Positions 1 through 6,126 are shown, numbered from the stretch's first letter. The stretch: 6,173 nt of DNA from Bacillota bacterium (GCA_023433945.1 JAEYTP010000052.1:1-6173), one strand, 5' to 3'. Made by a program: numbers and translations. The notes: a model not told the origin generated them from the sequence alone.

Positions 1-430
1 TCTTATGCTTGTGCTTACATACATTGTTAACATGACAAAAATGGGGAAGGCCATGAGAGCAGTTTCTCATGATCTAGATGCCTCCCTGTTAATGGGAATA
101 GATATAAACAGGATTATTTCGTTTACATTTGCTTTAGGTGCTGCTTTAGCAGCAGCTGCTGGAATAATGTTCGCCAGCCTGTATCCTCAGGTTGACCCAT
201 ATATGGGTATAATGCCAGGGCTTAAGGCCTTTGTTGCCGCAGTACTTGGTGGTATAGGAAGTATACCCGGGGCCATGCTGGGAGGCGTATTAATTGGCTT
301 GGCAGAGACTCTGACAAAGGGCTATATAAATACCCAGTTAGCAGACGCAATTGTATTTGGTATACTTATCGATATACTTGTAATACGACCAGCTGGTTTG
401 CTGGGTAAAAATATTAAGGAGAAAGTGTAG
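1..430 (+). CDS. livH: Branched-chain amino acid ABC transporter permease LivH, C-terminal half (5' end outside window)
   Basis: Membrane permease of the LIV/HAAT-type importer, which with LivM forms the channel for leucine, isoleucine and valine. The reading frame is open to the left edge, so the ATG at position 5 is internal; about 142 residues remain of a family length near 290-300. What is visible is the typical C-terminal half: the cytoplasmic EAA-type loop that contacts the ATPases (GKAMRAVSHD, then LMGIDINRI), a small-residue-rich membrane helix (LGAALAAAAGIMFA), a Gly-rich segment (AAVLGGIGSIPGAMLGG), a last helix (ADAIVFGILIDILVI) and the family ending RPAGLLGK followed by a short basic tail. 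The gene ends with TAG only 10 nt before the livM start, so the two are co-transcribed. LivH rather than LivM is supported by the ending and by its place before a clear livM. Substrate is inferred from family; some relatives carry urea or other amides. Confidence 0.93.
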   Translation, partial: LMLVLTYIVNMTKMGKAMRAVSHDLDASLLMGIDINRIISFTFALGAALAAAAGIMFASLYPQVDPYMGIMPGLKAFVAAVLGGIGSIPGAMLGGVLIGLAETLTKGYINTQLADAIVFGILIDILVIRPAGLLGKNIKEKV

Positions 431-440
431 GTGTAGCAGA

Positions 441-1484
441 ATGAAAAATAAACGATTATTTAATTTTGCAACAATATCAGTTTTCTCCGTGATTTCTTTT
501 GGATTATTGGTAGGCCTTTCTTGGACTGGCATAATTTCTGAGTCACTGGGTCATATCTTGGCACTCGGGGCCATTAATACTATTGTTGCATTAAGCTTGA
601 ACATAATTACTGGATTTACTGGACAGCTGGCACTAGGACAGGCGGGCTTCATGATGGTAGGTGCATATTCAACTGCAATATTCATTATGAGACTTAATGT
701 TCCTTTATTTATTGCAATTATTATGGGTGGACTAGTAACTGCAGTTTTCGGATTTATTATAGGATTTCCAACCCTAAGATTAAGAGGAGATTACTTAGCT
801 ATTACTACTTTGGGATTCGGTGAAATACTCAGAGTGGTTATCAATTACTTTGAAGGGTTGACTGGGGGAGCATCCGGGCTTAAGGATATCCCTGGCTTCG
901 ATAACAATGATTACTTGATGAATGAATTCCTTGGCTTTGTGTGGTCATTTGCTTTCTTATTTATCATAGTTATTGCTATCAGTAATTTAAAGAAATCTTC
1001 TACAGGAAGAGCAATTATTTCTATCAAGGAAGACGAAATTGCTTCTAACTCAATGGGAATAAATGTTGCGTATTACAAGATGTTTTCATTTGTATTTGCA
1101 TCGTTCATTGCAGGTATAGGCGGTGGTCTATACGCAATATTTAACGGGTATCTTACTCCAACAAACGCAGGATTTATGAGTTCGGTATACTTTGTAATAT
1201 ATGTAGTTTTTGGTGGACTGGGAAGTATTACTGGTACTGTTATATCAACCTTCTTCCTTACATATTTACAGGATGCACTACAGATAGTGGGAGACTACAG
1301 ACTGGTTATTTTCCCATTATTGCTTATAATCATTATGATATTCTGGCCACGAGGCATTATGGGCAACAAAGAGTTCTCAATTACTGACTTCGTGTGGAAG
1401 CTGCTTCATGGCGAGCTTTTCAAAAAGAAATCAGACAAAACCGACAAGACCGACAAAACTAATGATGAAGGGATGGTGAGTTAA
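441..1484 (+). CDS. livM: Branched-chain amino acid ABC transporter permease LivM
   Basis: Second channel subunit of the importer, an integral membrane protein of 347 residues, within the family range. Signature stretches in order: residues 40-76 with LSLNIITGFTGQLALGQAGF (LivM-type TGQLSLGHAAF motif), residues 109-128 with FPTLRLRGDYLAITTLGFGE, a GGASGL loop near 142-147, the cytoplasmic EAA loop near 189-207 (GRAIISIKEDEIASNSMGIN) that docks on LivG/LivF, and a C-terminal block with VVFGGLGSITGTV and IFWPRGIMG. About eight to ten hydrophobic segments are apparent. The ATG is preceded by only a weak Shine-Dalgarno sequence (AGGTG, 7 nt upstream); the stronger AAGGAG lies 19 nt away inside livH, so translational coupling to livH is likely. 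The extreme C-terminus is unusual: a Lys-rich stretch, then three tandem Asp-Lys-Thr units. The stop codon abuts the livG start. Confidence 0.95.
   Translation: MKNKRLFNFATISVFSVISFGLLVGLSWTGIISESLGHILALGAINTIVALSLNIITGFTGQLALGQAGFMMVGAYSTAIFIMRLNVPLFIAIIMGGLVTAVFGFIIGFPTLRLRGDYLAITTLGFGEILRVVINYFEGLTGGASGLKDIPGFDNNDYLMNEFLGFVWSFAFLFIIVIAISNLKKSSTGRAIISIKEDEIASNSMGINVAYYKMFSFVFASFIAGIGGGLYAIFNGYLTPTNAGFMSSVYFVIYVVFGGLGSITGTVISTFFLTYLQDALQIVGDYRLVIFPLLLIIIMIFWPRGIMGNKEFSITDFVWKLLHGELFKKKSDKTDKTDKTNDEGMVS
1434..1460 (+). repeat. Three 9-nt tandem units encoding (Asp-Lys-Thr)x3 in the LivM tail
   Basis: Three near-identical 9-nt units (GACAAAACC, GACAAGACC, GACAAAACT) lie in frame and encode residues 332-340 of LivM, in its predicted cytoplasmic tail after a Lys-rich run. 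The units differ only at synonymous third positions. Such a repeat can expand or contract in steps of three residues without breaking the frame. A function for the tail is not evident. Confidence 0.8.
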
Positions 1485-2261
1485 ATGTCAGTATTGGAAG
1501 CAAAGGGACTATCAATTGTTTTTGGCGGATTAAAAGCAGTTTCAAATTTTGATCTATCTTTGCAGGAGGGAGAACTGGTAGGTCTTATTGGGCCTAATGG
1601 TGCAGGAAAAACAACAGTATTCAATCTGCTTACTGGTGTTTATTTACCAACCACTGGAGAAATTCATCTAAAAAATAAGAGTATCAATAAAATGAAGCCT
1701 TTTAAAATAACTCAGATGGGTATTGCAAGAACATTCCAGAATATTAGGCTTTTTAAGGAGCTTACTGTTATAGACAATGTTAGAATAGCACTTCATTTTA
1801 ATAGCGGCTATAATGCTTTTCAGGGAATATTGAGAACTAATAAATACTTCAAACAAGAAGAAAAAATGCTAGAGAGGGCAAATGAGCTGCTTGCAATTTT
1901 TGGCCTTAATACAAAGGCAAATGAGCTGGCAAAAAACTTGCCCTATGGTGAACAAAGAAAGCTTGAGATAGTAAGAGCTCTTGCTACAAACCCTTCTGTC
2001 CTGCTGTTGGACGAACCGGCTGCTGGAATGAACCCTCAGGAAACTCACGACCTTATGAACCTTATAAAGTTCATAAAGGATAAATTTAATCTCACTATAC
2101 TACTTATTGAACATGACATGAGTCTTGTCATGGGTATTTGTGAGAGGATCGTTGTACTTGATTACGGTCAGACTATTGCAGTTGGAACACCTGAACAGAT
2201 CAGTAAGAATGAGACAGTAATCAAGGCTTATCTTGGTGAAGGGGGGAGCTTGGATGCTTAA
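1485..2261 (+). CDS. livG: Branched-chain amino acid ABC transporter ATP-binding protein LivG
   Basis: Cytoplasmic ATPase of 258 residues that, with LivF, powers the LivH/LivM channel. All nucleotide-binding motifs are intact: Walker A GPNGAGKTT at 36-44, Q-loop glutamine 85 in ARTFQNIRLF, the LivG-type signature LPYGEQRKLEIVRAL beginning at 152 (in place of LSGGQ), Walker B VLLLDEP at 172-178 with catalytic Glu177, and switch histidine 210 in LLIEHDM. The insert between Q-loop and signature (about 100-150) and the ending AYLGEGGSLDA are LivG-like. The ATG directly follows the livM TAA with no spacer; purine-rich AAGGGA and GGTGAG inside the end of livM serve as the ribosome binding region, implying coupled translation. 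The last 8 nt overlap the preferred livF start. Confidence 0.96.
   Translation: MSVLEAKGLSIVFGGLKAVSNFDLSLQEGELVGLIGPNGAGKTTVFNLLTGVYLPTTGEIHLKNKSINKMKPFKITQMGIARTFQNIRLFKELTVIDNVRIALHFNSGYNAFQGILRTNKYFKQEEKMLERANELLAIFGLNTKANELAKNLPYGEQRKLEIVRALATNPSVLLLDEPAAGMNPQETHDLMNLIKFIKDKFNLTILLIEHDMSLVMGICERIVVLDYGQTIAVGTPEQISKNETVIKAYLGEGGSLDA
2242..2248 (+). promoter_or_regulatory. Ribosome binding site that fixes the livF start
   Basis: The purine run GGGGGAG inside the end of livG ends 5 nt before the ATG at 2254. It identifies that ATG as the livF start rather than the in-frame TTG at 2233, which has no ribosome binding site and would add seven residues absent from the usual family N-terminus. 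Confidence 0.75.
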
Positions 2262-2958
2262 AGTTGATGGAATAAATGTGTACTATGGCAATATTCACGC
2301 TCTTCATGACGTAAGCTTCTCCGTTAATGAAGGAGAAATTGTTACACTAATTGGAGCAAATGGGGCAGGTAAAACTACTATTTTGAAAACTGTTTCAGGT
2401 ATTATGCAGCCTAAATCAGGCACAATCTCATTTGGTAATGAAAATATCTCCAAGATGAGTGCGAACAGCATTGTTAAAGTTGGTATCAGCCAAGTACCAG
2501 AAGGAAGAAGAATTTTCGCTAACCTTACTGTAAAAGAAAACCTTGAAATGGGTGCTTATACGAGAAAAGACAAAGCAAACGTTAGAGATGATTATGAAGT
2601 TGTATTCTCACGATTCCCACGACTAAAGGAGAGAATCAGACAGGTAGCAGGTACGTTAAGTGGTGGTGAGCAGCAGATGCTGGCCATGGGTAGAGCCCTT
2701 ATGGCTAGACCCAAACTACTGCTTATGGACGAACCTTCAATGGGTTTAGCACCTTTATTTGTAAAGGAAATATTTGCTATAATAAAAGATATTAATAAAT
2801 CTGGAACAACTGTGTTGCTTGTTGAGCAGAATGCAAATATGGCACTTTCTATTGCTAATAGGGCGTATGTAATTGAAACTGGTAGAATCACTCTATCAGG
2901 AAGCGCAGCAGAATTGGCAAAAAGTGAAGATGTAAGAAAAGCATATTTAGGGGGATAA
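2254..2958 (+). CDS. livF: Branched-chain amino acid ABC transporter ATP-binding protein LivF
   Basis: Second cytoplasmic ATPase of the importer, 234 residues when started at ATG 2254, the usual LivF length. The N-terminus MLKVDGINVYYGNIHAL matches the family pattern. Motifs: Walker A GANGAGKTT at 34-42; VPEGRRIFANLTVKENL from 81, the LivF hallmark following Gln80 of the Q-loop; signature LSGGEQQ at 135-141; Walker B LLLMDEP at 155-161; and DEPSMGLAP in the D-loop region. The usual switch histidine is replaced by Gln in LLVEQNANMAL, which is normal for LivF and distinguishes it from LivG. It ends in AYLGG, as LivF proteins typically do. It overlaps livG by 8 nt, so the two ATPases are likely made in equal amounts. 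No terminator follows, so transcription probably continues into the CBS-ACT gene. Confidence 0.96.
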   Translation: MLKVDGINVYYGNIHALHDVSFSVNEGEIVTLIGANGAGKTTILKTVSGIMQPKSGTISFGNENISKMSANSIVKVGISQVPEGRRIFANLTVKENLEMGAYTRKDKANVRDDYEVVFSRFPRLKERIRQVAGTLSGGEQQMLAMGRALMARPKLLLMDEPSMGLAPLFVKEIFAIIKDINKSGTTVLLVEQNANMALSIANRAYVIETGRITLSGSAAELAKSEDVRKAYLGG

Positions 2959-3036
2959 TTAATTAATCTGAGGAGCAGGAACTAATCTCATTGCATTGAA
3001 TATTAAAAATATTGTATATAATTAGGAGGGACTTTT

Positions 3037-3666
3037 ATGTATGTTAAAAATCGTATGACCTCAAATCCTTATATTGTTTCACCAGAGGATACTGTTAGTG
3101 ATACTATGATGCTTATGCGTCAAAAAAGAGTAAAAAGTCTTCCTGTAGTCAAAAATGGAAAGCTGGTAGGAGTAGTTACCGAAAAACAGCTTGCGGAGAT
3201 TACTCCATCACCTGCTACTACCCTTAGTGTATTTGAAGTAAGTTATTTGCTATCAAAGACAAAGATTGAGACAATCATGACAAAGGATGTAGTTACCATA
3301 TCTTCGAACGATTTGCTTGAGCAGGCTTCCCTTTTGATGAGAAACCACAATGTGAGTTGCTTACCTGTTTTAGACAATAACAAGCTAGTAGGTATTATTT
3401 GCGAATCGGATATTTTTGATTCCTTTATTGATATAATGGGGCTTAGAGATATGGGCACCAGGATTTCAATAGATATAGTAGAGGATAAACCGGGTGTTGT
3501 AGCCGAAGTAGCAGGTATTATTGCTCAAAGTGATATTAATATAACACACTTGGTACTTTACAGGAATGAATTAATCATAAGAGTAAATACTTTAAATGTT
3601 GAGCAGATTGAAAAGTCACTTTTAGACAGGGGATACTCTATAAAATCTATTCTAAAAAGTGAATAG
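3037..3666 (+). CDS. AcuB-like protein with paired CBS domains and a C-terminal ACT domain
   Basis: A soluble 209-residue protein with no signal peptide or membrane segment. CBS1 spans about residues 1-55 (MTSNPYIVSPEDTV, then LPVVKNGKLVGVVTEKQL); CBS2 spans about 77-130 (IMTKDVVTIS, then CLPVLDNNKLVGIICESDIF); an ACT domain spans about 143-205, with the typical entry DKPGVVAEVAGIIAQSDINI. Paired CBS domains bind adenine nucleotides and ACT domains usually bind amino acids. The same architecture occurs in Bacillus AcuB, but no acetoin-utilisation gene is visible here, so the acuB name is not assigned. In CBS1 the usual ribose-binding Asp of the T-x-x-D pattern is Gln51; CBS2 keeps Asp125, so nucleotide binding may be one-sided. 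The start is well set: AGGAGG lies 7 nt before the ATG. It sits 78 nt after livF on the same strand and before a strong terminator, so it is likely the last gene of the liv operon. A role as an amino-acid or energy sensor for the transporter is inference. Confidence 0.85.
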   Translation: MYVKNRMTSNPYIVSPEDTVSDTMMLMRQKRVKSLPVVKNGKLVGVVTEKQLAEITPSPATTLSVFEVSYLLSKTKIETIMTKDVVTISSNDLLEQASLLMRNHNVSCLPVLDNNKLVGIICESDIFDSFIDIMGLRDMGTRISIDIVEDKPGVVAEVAGIIAQSDINITHLVLYRNELIIRVNTLNVEQIEKSLLDRGYSIKSILKSE

Positions 3667-3680
3667 ACAACACGTATAAG

Positions 3681-3704
3681 TTTATATAATGTACTTTATA
3701 TAAT
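3681..3704 (+). repeat. Direct repeat of TTTATATAAT just before the operon terminator
   Basis: The 10-mer TTTATATAAT occurs at 3681-3690 and again at 3695-3704, one copy every 14 nt, in the short 3' untranslated region. The core TTATATAA is itself palindromic. It may be no more than AT-rich filler ahead of the terminator; no function is visible. Confidence 0.5.
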
Positions 3705-3739
3705 AGCTGGCAGAGGTTTTCTGTGCCAGCTATTTTTTT
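3702..3739 (+). terminator. Rho-independent terminator of the liv/CBS-ACT operon
   Basis: A perfect 11-bp stem, AATAGCTGGCA pairing with TGCCAGCTATT, encloses an 11-nt loop and runs directly into seven T residues (3733-3739). It lies 35 nt after the stop of the CBS-ACT gene and separates the liv transcript from spoIVA. Confidence 0.93.
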
Positions 3740-3767
3740 GCTCTTTTTGTAATAATAACTTTTTTCG

Positions 3768-3799
3768 GACATATATTTATAGTGAAAAAGACAGACTTA
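3768..3799 (+). promoter_or_regulatory. Possible sigma-E-type promoter for spoIVA (weak)
   Basis: GACATATA (3768-3775) resembles the sigma-E -35 consensus GTCATATT, and CAGACTTA (3792-3799) partly resembles the -10 consensus CATACAAT. The 16-nt spacer is a little long. In Bacillus, spoIVA is transcribed by mother-cell sigma-E, and the terminator upstream means spoIVA needs its own promoter in 3740-3835. The match is imperfect and rests partly on that expectation. Confidence 0.25.
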
Positions 3800-3835
3800 T
3801 TTAGTTTTATCTTAATTCACATTAGCATAATAAAG

Positions 3836-3842
3836 AGGAGGG
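3836..3842 (+). promoter_or_regulatory. Ribosome binding site that fixes the spoIVA start at GTG
   Basis: AGGAGGG sits with 8 nt between AGGAGG and the GTG at 3850, an ideal spacing. The in-frame TTG at 3844 is only 2 nt from AGGAGG, too close for efficient initiation, so GTG is the better start. Confidence 0.8.
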
Positions 3843-3849
3843 CTTGCAG

Positions 3850-5328
3850 GTGGATAAATTCAACATATACCAGCAAATAGCGGAAAGAACTCAAGGGGAC
3901 ATTTACATTGGCATTGTAGGGCCTGTGAGGACTGGGAAATCTACATTTATAAAAAGATTTATGGACCTTTTGGTAATACCAAACATTGAAAACTCATATC
4001 AGAAGGAACGGGCAAGAGATGAATTGCCACAGAGTGCGTCAGGAAAGACAATAATGACTACAGAACCTAAGTTTATTCCTAATGAGGCTGTAGAGGTTGT
4101 AATTGATGAAAATGTACAACTAAAGGTTAGGATGATTGACTGTGTTGGCTATATGGTAAAAGGAGCTATGGGACATATGGAAAACAATGCTCCAAGAATG
4201 GTTTCGACACCATGGTATGACTATCAAATTCCATTTGAGGATGCAGCAGAAATTGGTACAAGAAAGGTAATCAATGAGCATTCTACGATAGGAATAGTAA
4301 TTACTACTGATGGAAGCATAACCGATATACCCAGAGAGGATTATGCCGATGCCGAAAAGAGAGTCATAAGTGAATTAAAGGCTATTAACAAGCCGTTTGT
4401 CATAGTTATTAACTCAACAAAACCAAGAGACTCCGAAACATTAAAGCTTAAGGATGAATTAGAGGCAAAGTACGGTGTATCAGCAATTGTGCTTGATTGT
4501 TTGCAAATGCGGGCAGAAGATATTGATACTGTTGTCGAGAAACTATTATACGAGTTCCCTATATCTGAGATTGGTATTAATATTCCAAAGTGGGTGGAAG
4601 CATTAGAAGATACCCATTGGCTAAAGAACGATATGTTATCATGTGTTAAGGACAACTTCCGCTCTGTAAGCAGACTAAAGGAAGTAAGAACGGTGATGAG
4701 CGGCTTTGAAAACTATGATTTTATAAAGAAGGCAAGTATAGATAGAATCAGTCTTGGTGAAGGAATTATATCTGTCGACATTTCAACTGCTGATGGTCTT
4801 CTATACAAAATTCTGAGTGAAGAATCAGGTATGGACATTGAAGGAGAGCACAAGCTTGTTGGTCTTATCAAGAATCTTGCTAGAATCAAGAAGGAATACG
4901 AGAGAGTAGAATATGCACTTCATGAGGTCAAGATTAAAGGCTATGGTATGGTATCTCCTCAATTGGAAGAAATGACTCTCGAAGAACCTGAAATTATTAA
5001 ACAGGGAAATAGATTTGGGGTTAGGCTGAGGGCATCTGCACCGTCAATCCATATGATTAGGGCAGATATTGAAACAGAGATCGCGCCATTAGTTGGTACT
5101 GAGAAACAATCAGAAGAATTGGTTACATATCTGTTAAGAGAGTTTGAAAGTGACACTACGAAGCTTTGGGAGTCTAATATATTTGGTAAGTCACTGCATG
5201 AATTAGTAAATGAAGGATTGCAAAACAAGCTGTTCAGAATGCCAGAGGATGCTCAGCTTAAGCTTCAGGAAACATTACAAAAGATTATTAACGAAGGCAG
5301 TGGTGGACTCATCTGCATTATACTCTAA
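3850..5328 (+). CDS. spoIVA: Stage IV sporulation protein A, spore coat morphogenetic ATPase
   Basis: SpoIVA forms the basement layer of the spore coat on the outer forespore membrane, hydrolysing ATP to polymerise; it acts in the mother cell and is also needed for cortex assembly. From the GTG start the protein has 492 residues, the same as Bacillus subtilis SpoIVA as I recall it, and the N-terminus MDKFNIYQQIAERTQGDIY aligns with it without gaps. The N-terminal TRAFAC-like ATPase domain has Walker A GPVRTGKS at 24-31 (Lys30), the block DELPQSASGKTIMTTEPKF containing Thr70 and Thr71 (sensor threonines in Bacillus), and Walker B Asp97 in MIDCVGY. TPWYDYQIPF and AEIGTRKVINEHSTIGIVIT follow. 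The middle and C-terminal regions carry the conserved EEPEIIKQGNRFGVRL, APSIHMI and TEKQSEELV stretches, and the protein ends GSGGLICIIL, close to the conserved membrane-targeting tail. No frameshift or lost key residue was seen. It follows a strong terminator, so it is probably monocistronic and sporulation-induced. Confidence 0.98.
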   Translation: MDKFNIYQQIAERTQGDIYIGIVGPVRTGKSTFIKRFMDLLVIPNIENSYQKERARDELPQSASGKTIMTTEPKFIPNEAVEVVIDENVQLKVRMIDCVGYMVKGAMGHMENNAPRMVSTPWYDYQIPFEDAAEIGTRKVINEHSTIGIVITTDGSITDIPREDYADAEKRVISELKAINKPFVIVINSTKPRDSETLKLKDELEAKYGVSAIVLDCLQMRAEDIDTVVEKLLYEFPISEIGINIPKWVEALEDTHWLKNDMLSCVKDNFRSVSRLKEVRTVMSGFENYDFIKKASIDRISLGEGIISVDISTADGLLYKILSEESGMDIEGEHKLVGLIKNLARIKKEYERVEYALHEVKIKGYGMVSPQLEEMTLEEPEIIKQGNRFGVRLRASAPSIHMIRADIETEIAPLVGTEKQSEELVTYLLREFESDTTKLWESNIFGKSLHELVNEGLQNKLFRMPEDAQLKLQETLQKIINEGSGGLICIIL

Positions 5329-5354
5329 ATATTTATTATTATTTTAGATAATAT

Positions 5355-5383
5355 TTGATATAGGATAAAAGAAATCGTATGAT
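5355..5383 (+). promoter_or_regulatory. Sigma-A-like promoter in the spoIVA-thiT gap
   Basis: TTGATA (5355-5360) and TATGAT (5378-5383) are separated by exactly 17 nt; each hexamer differs from consensus at one base. A transcript would begin near 5390 and run rightward through the inverted-repeat element at 5430-5501, then towards the 3' end of the opposing thiT gene. No convincing open reading frame lies downstream, so a real transcript would be non-coding. The region is AT-rich, so chance resemblance is possible. Confidence 0.4.
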
Positions 5384-5429
5384 AACTATATAGCTTAATC
5401 GAATAGGCTATTCATAAAAAGTTAATTTA

Positions 5430-5501
5430 AGGCTAACCGTAGAATACTGCAAACGGCAGATAGATAGAACTGTTTGCTATGGGTGTTCAGGCGGTTAGCC
5501 T
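5430..5501. other. Nested inverted repeat, candidate structured RNA or palindromic element
   Basis: A perfect 10-bp outer stem pairs AGGCTAACCG (5430-5439) with CGGTTAGCCT (5492-5501). Inside it, GCAAACGG (5449-5456) pairs with CTGTTTGC (5470-5477) over 8 bp including one G-U, and ATA (5444-5446) can pair with TAT (5478-5480) across a two-base bulge. The inner loop contains GATAGATAGAA; an asymmetric internal loop of 4 and 11 nt separates the stems. An alternative small hairpin CTGC/GCAG (5447-5459) competes with the inner stem. The stems are richer in G and C than the AT-rich flanks. No T-run directly follows on either strand, so it is not a classical terminator. I do not recognise it as a known riboswitch or a tRNA. 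It could be a small RNA, a 3' UTR stabiliser for spoIVA or thiT, or a dispersed repeat. Elsewhere in the 241-nt gap (5329-5569) I see only AT-rich dyads such as GAATAGGCTATTC at 5401-5413. Confidence 0.55.
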
Positions 5502-5569
5502 CTTGACTTTATATAGATAAGCCTAGCTAGCATTTAGCATAAAGATTTTCTGTTTTAATTCCTTTTGTA

Positions 5570-6109
5570 TTAATTATTGATGGTTGTTGGAGAGATAAAC
5601 CTCTTTAGTGGAACGCATATCAAGCCTACAATTACCGCAGTAATTATAAATTCAGGCAACATAAAAGCTCCGTTGTAAACTAGAGAATACAGCCAGGCAT
5701 TCATACCTTCAGGGGCATATGATGCCCATAGTATTACACCTGAGAGAAAATGGAAAACAAAACGTGTTCCGGTTGCAACAGTGACTCCAATAAGGTTTAC
5801 AAATAAGTTTTTTTTGAAGAAACCCGCTAACCCGAGACTAGCAAAAGGTAATAGGTAGTCGAGCAAGATACTGAGGGGATGAAGTGAATACTTTGGCCCT
5901 AGAAGGAACTGTAAAATACCATAGGTCAAACCAACAATTAGTCCATTTTTACCGCTCCACCTTAAAGAAAAGACTATGATAGGAACCATGCTCCCGAGGG
6001 TAATCGAACCCCCATTATAACTTTGAAAGATAACGACATAACTTAAAATCTGTGCTAGGGCAATCATTAGCCCTGCCTCCACCAACATTTTGGTAGACAT
6101 TTTTTTCAT
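5570..6109 (-). CDS. thiT: Thiamine transporter ThiT (YuaJ), S-component of an ECF transporter
   Basis: ThiT is the small membrane protein that binds thiamine outside the cell and, with the shared EcfA/EcfA'/EcfT module encoded elsewhere, imports it. The 179-residue product has about six hydrophobic segments and the usual family length. It resembles Bacillus YuaJ closely in GGSITLGSMVPIIVFSLRW, HPLSILLDY, SYAPEGMNAWLYSLVYN and FHFLSGVILW. Compared from memory with Lactococcus ThiT, thiamine-pocket positions are kept: Tyr74, Asp84 (Glu there), Tyr85, His120, Trp128, Tyr141 and Asn146. The loop residue Trp34 of Lactococcus is not kept (GGS here, as in Bacillus). A small-xxx-small motif (Gly13, Ala17) in the first helix fits the AxxxA motif used to contact EcfT. 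AGGAGG (6118-6123) lies 8 nt before the ATG. The gene stands alone on the - strand, converging on spoIVA. Regulation by a TPP riboswitch upstream is typical and is supported by the leader hairpin. Confidence 0.95.
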   Translation of the reverse strand: MKKMSTKMLVEAGLMIALAQILSYVVIFQSYNGGSITLGSMVPIIVFSLRWSGKNGLIVGLTYGILQFLLGPKYSLHPLSILLDYLLPFASLGLAGFFKKNLFVNLIGVTVATGTRFVFHFLSGVILWASYAPEGMNAWLYSLVYNGAFMLPEFIITAVIVGLICVPLKRFISPTTINN

Positions 6110-6126
6110 AATAAATACCTCCTAAG

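Noticed and set aside
338..532. Small - strand open frame across the livH-livM junction
   Set aside because: It overlaps two confident genes and their junction, with no family resemblance.
2233..2253. Upstream in-frame TTG start for livF, adding seven residues
   Set aside because: No ribosome binding site; the ATG at 2254 has a strong GGGGGAG at good distance and gives the standard family N-terminus.
2592..2891. 99-codon open frame on the - strand inside livF
   Set aside because: Antisense shadow of a well-conserved ATPase gene; no ribosome binding site or recognisable domain.
2999..3013. AATATT-AAA-AATATT palindrome between livF and the CBS-ACT gene
   Set aside because: All A-T, three-base loop, no T-run; expected by chance in such AT-rich DNA.
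2991..3022. Promoter-like TTGCAT or TTGAAT with TATATA or TATAAT before the CBS-ACT gene
   Set aside because: Transcription would start inside or after the AGGAGG at 3024-3029, leaving no ribosome binding site, and the hexamers fit only with poor or alternative spacings.
3826..3833. CATAATAA as the sigma-E -10 of spoIVA
   Set aside because: The resulting start would fall within the ribosome binding site, and no -35 lies at the right distance.
4341..4655. 104-codon open frame on the - strand inside spoIVA (and a similar one at 4959-5228)
   Set aside because: Low-complexity Ser/Ile-rich translation typical of a reverse frame of a conserved gene.
5430..5501. tRNA or classical terminator reading of the inverted repeat
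   Set aside because: The length is tRNA-like, but there is no T-loop GGTTCRA pattern, no anticodon arm or cloverleaf, and no T-run directly after the stem on either strand.
5479..5520. 13-codon open frame starting at ATG 5479 downstream of the sigma-A-like promoter
   Set aside because: No ribosome binding site and very short; the start lies within the stem region.
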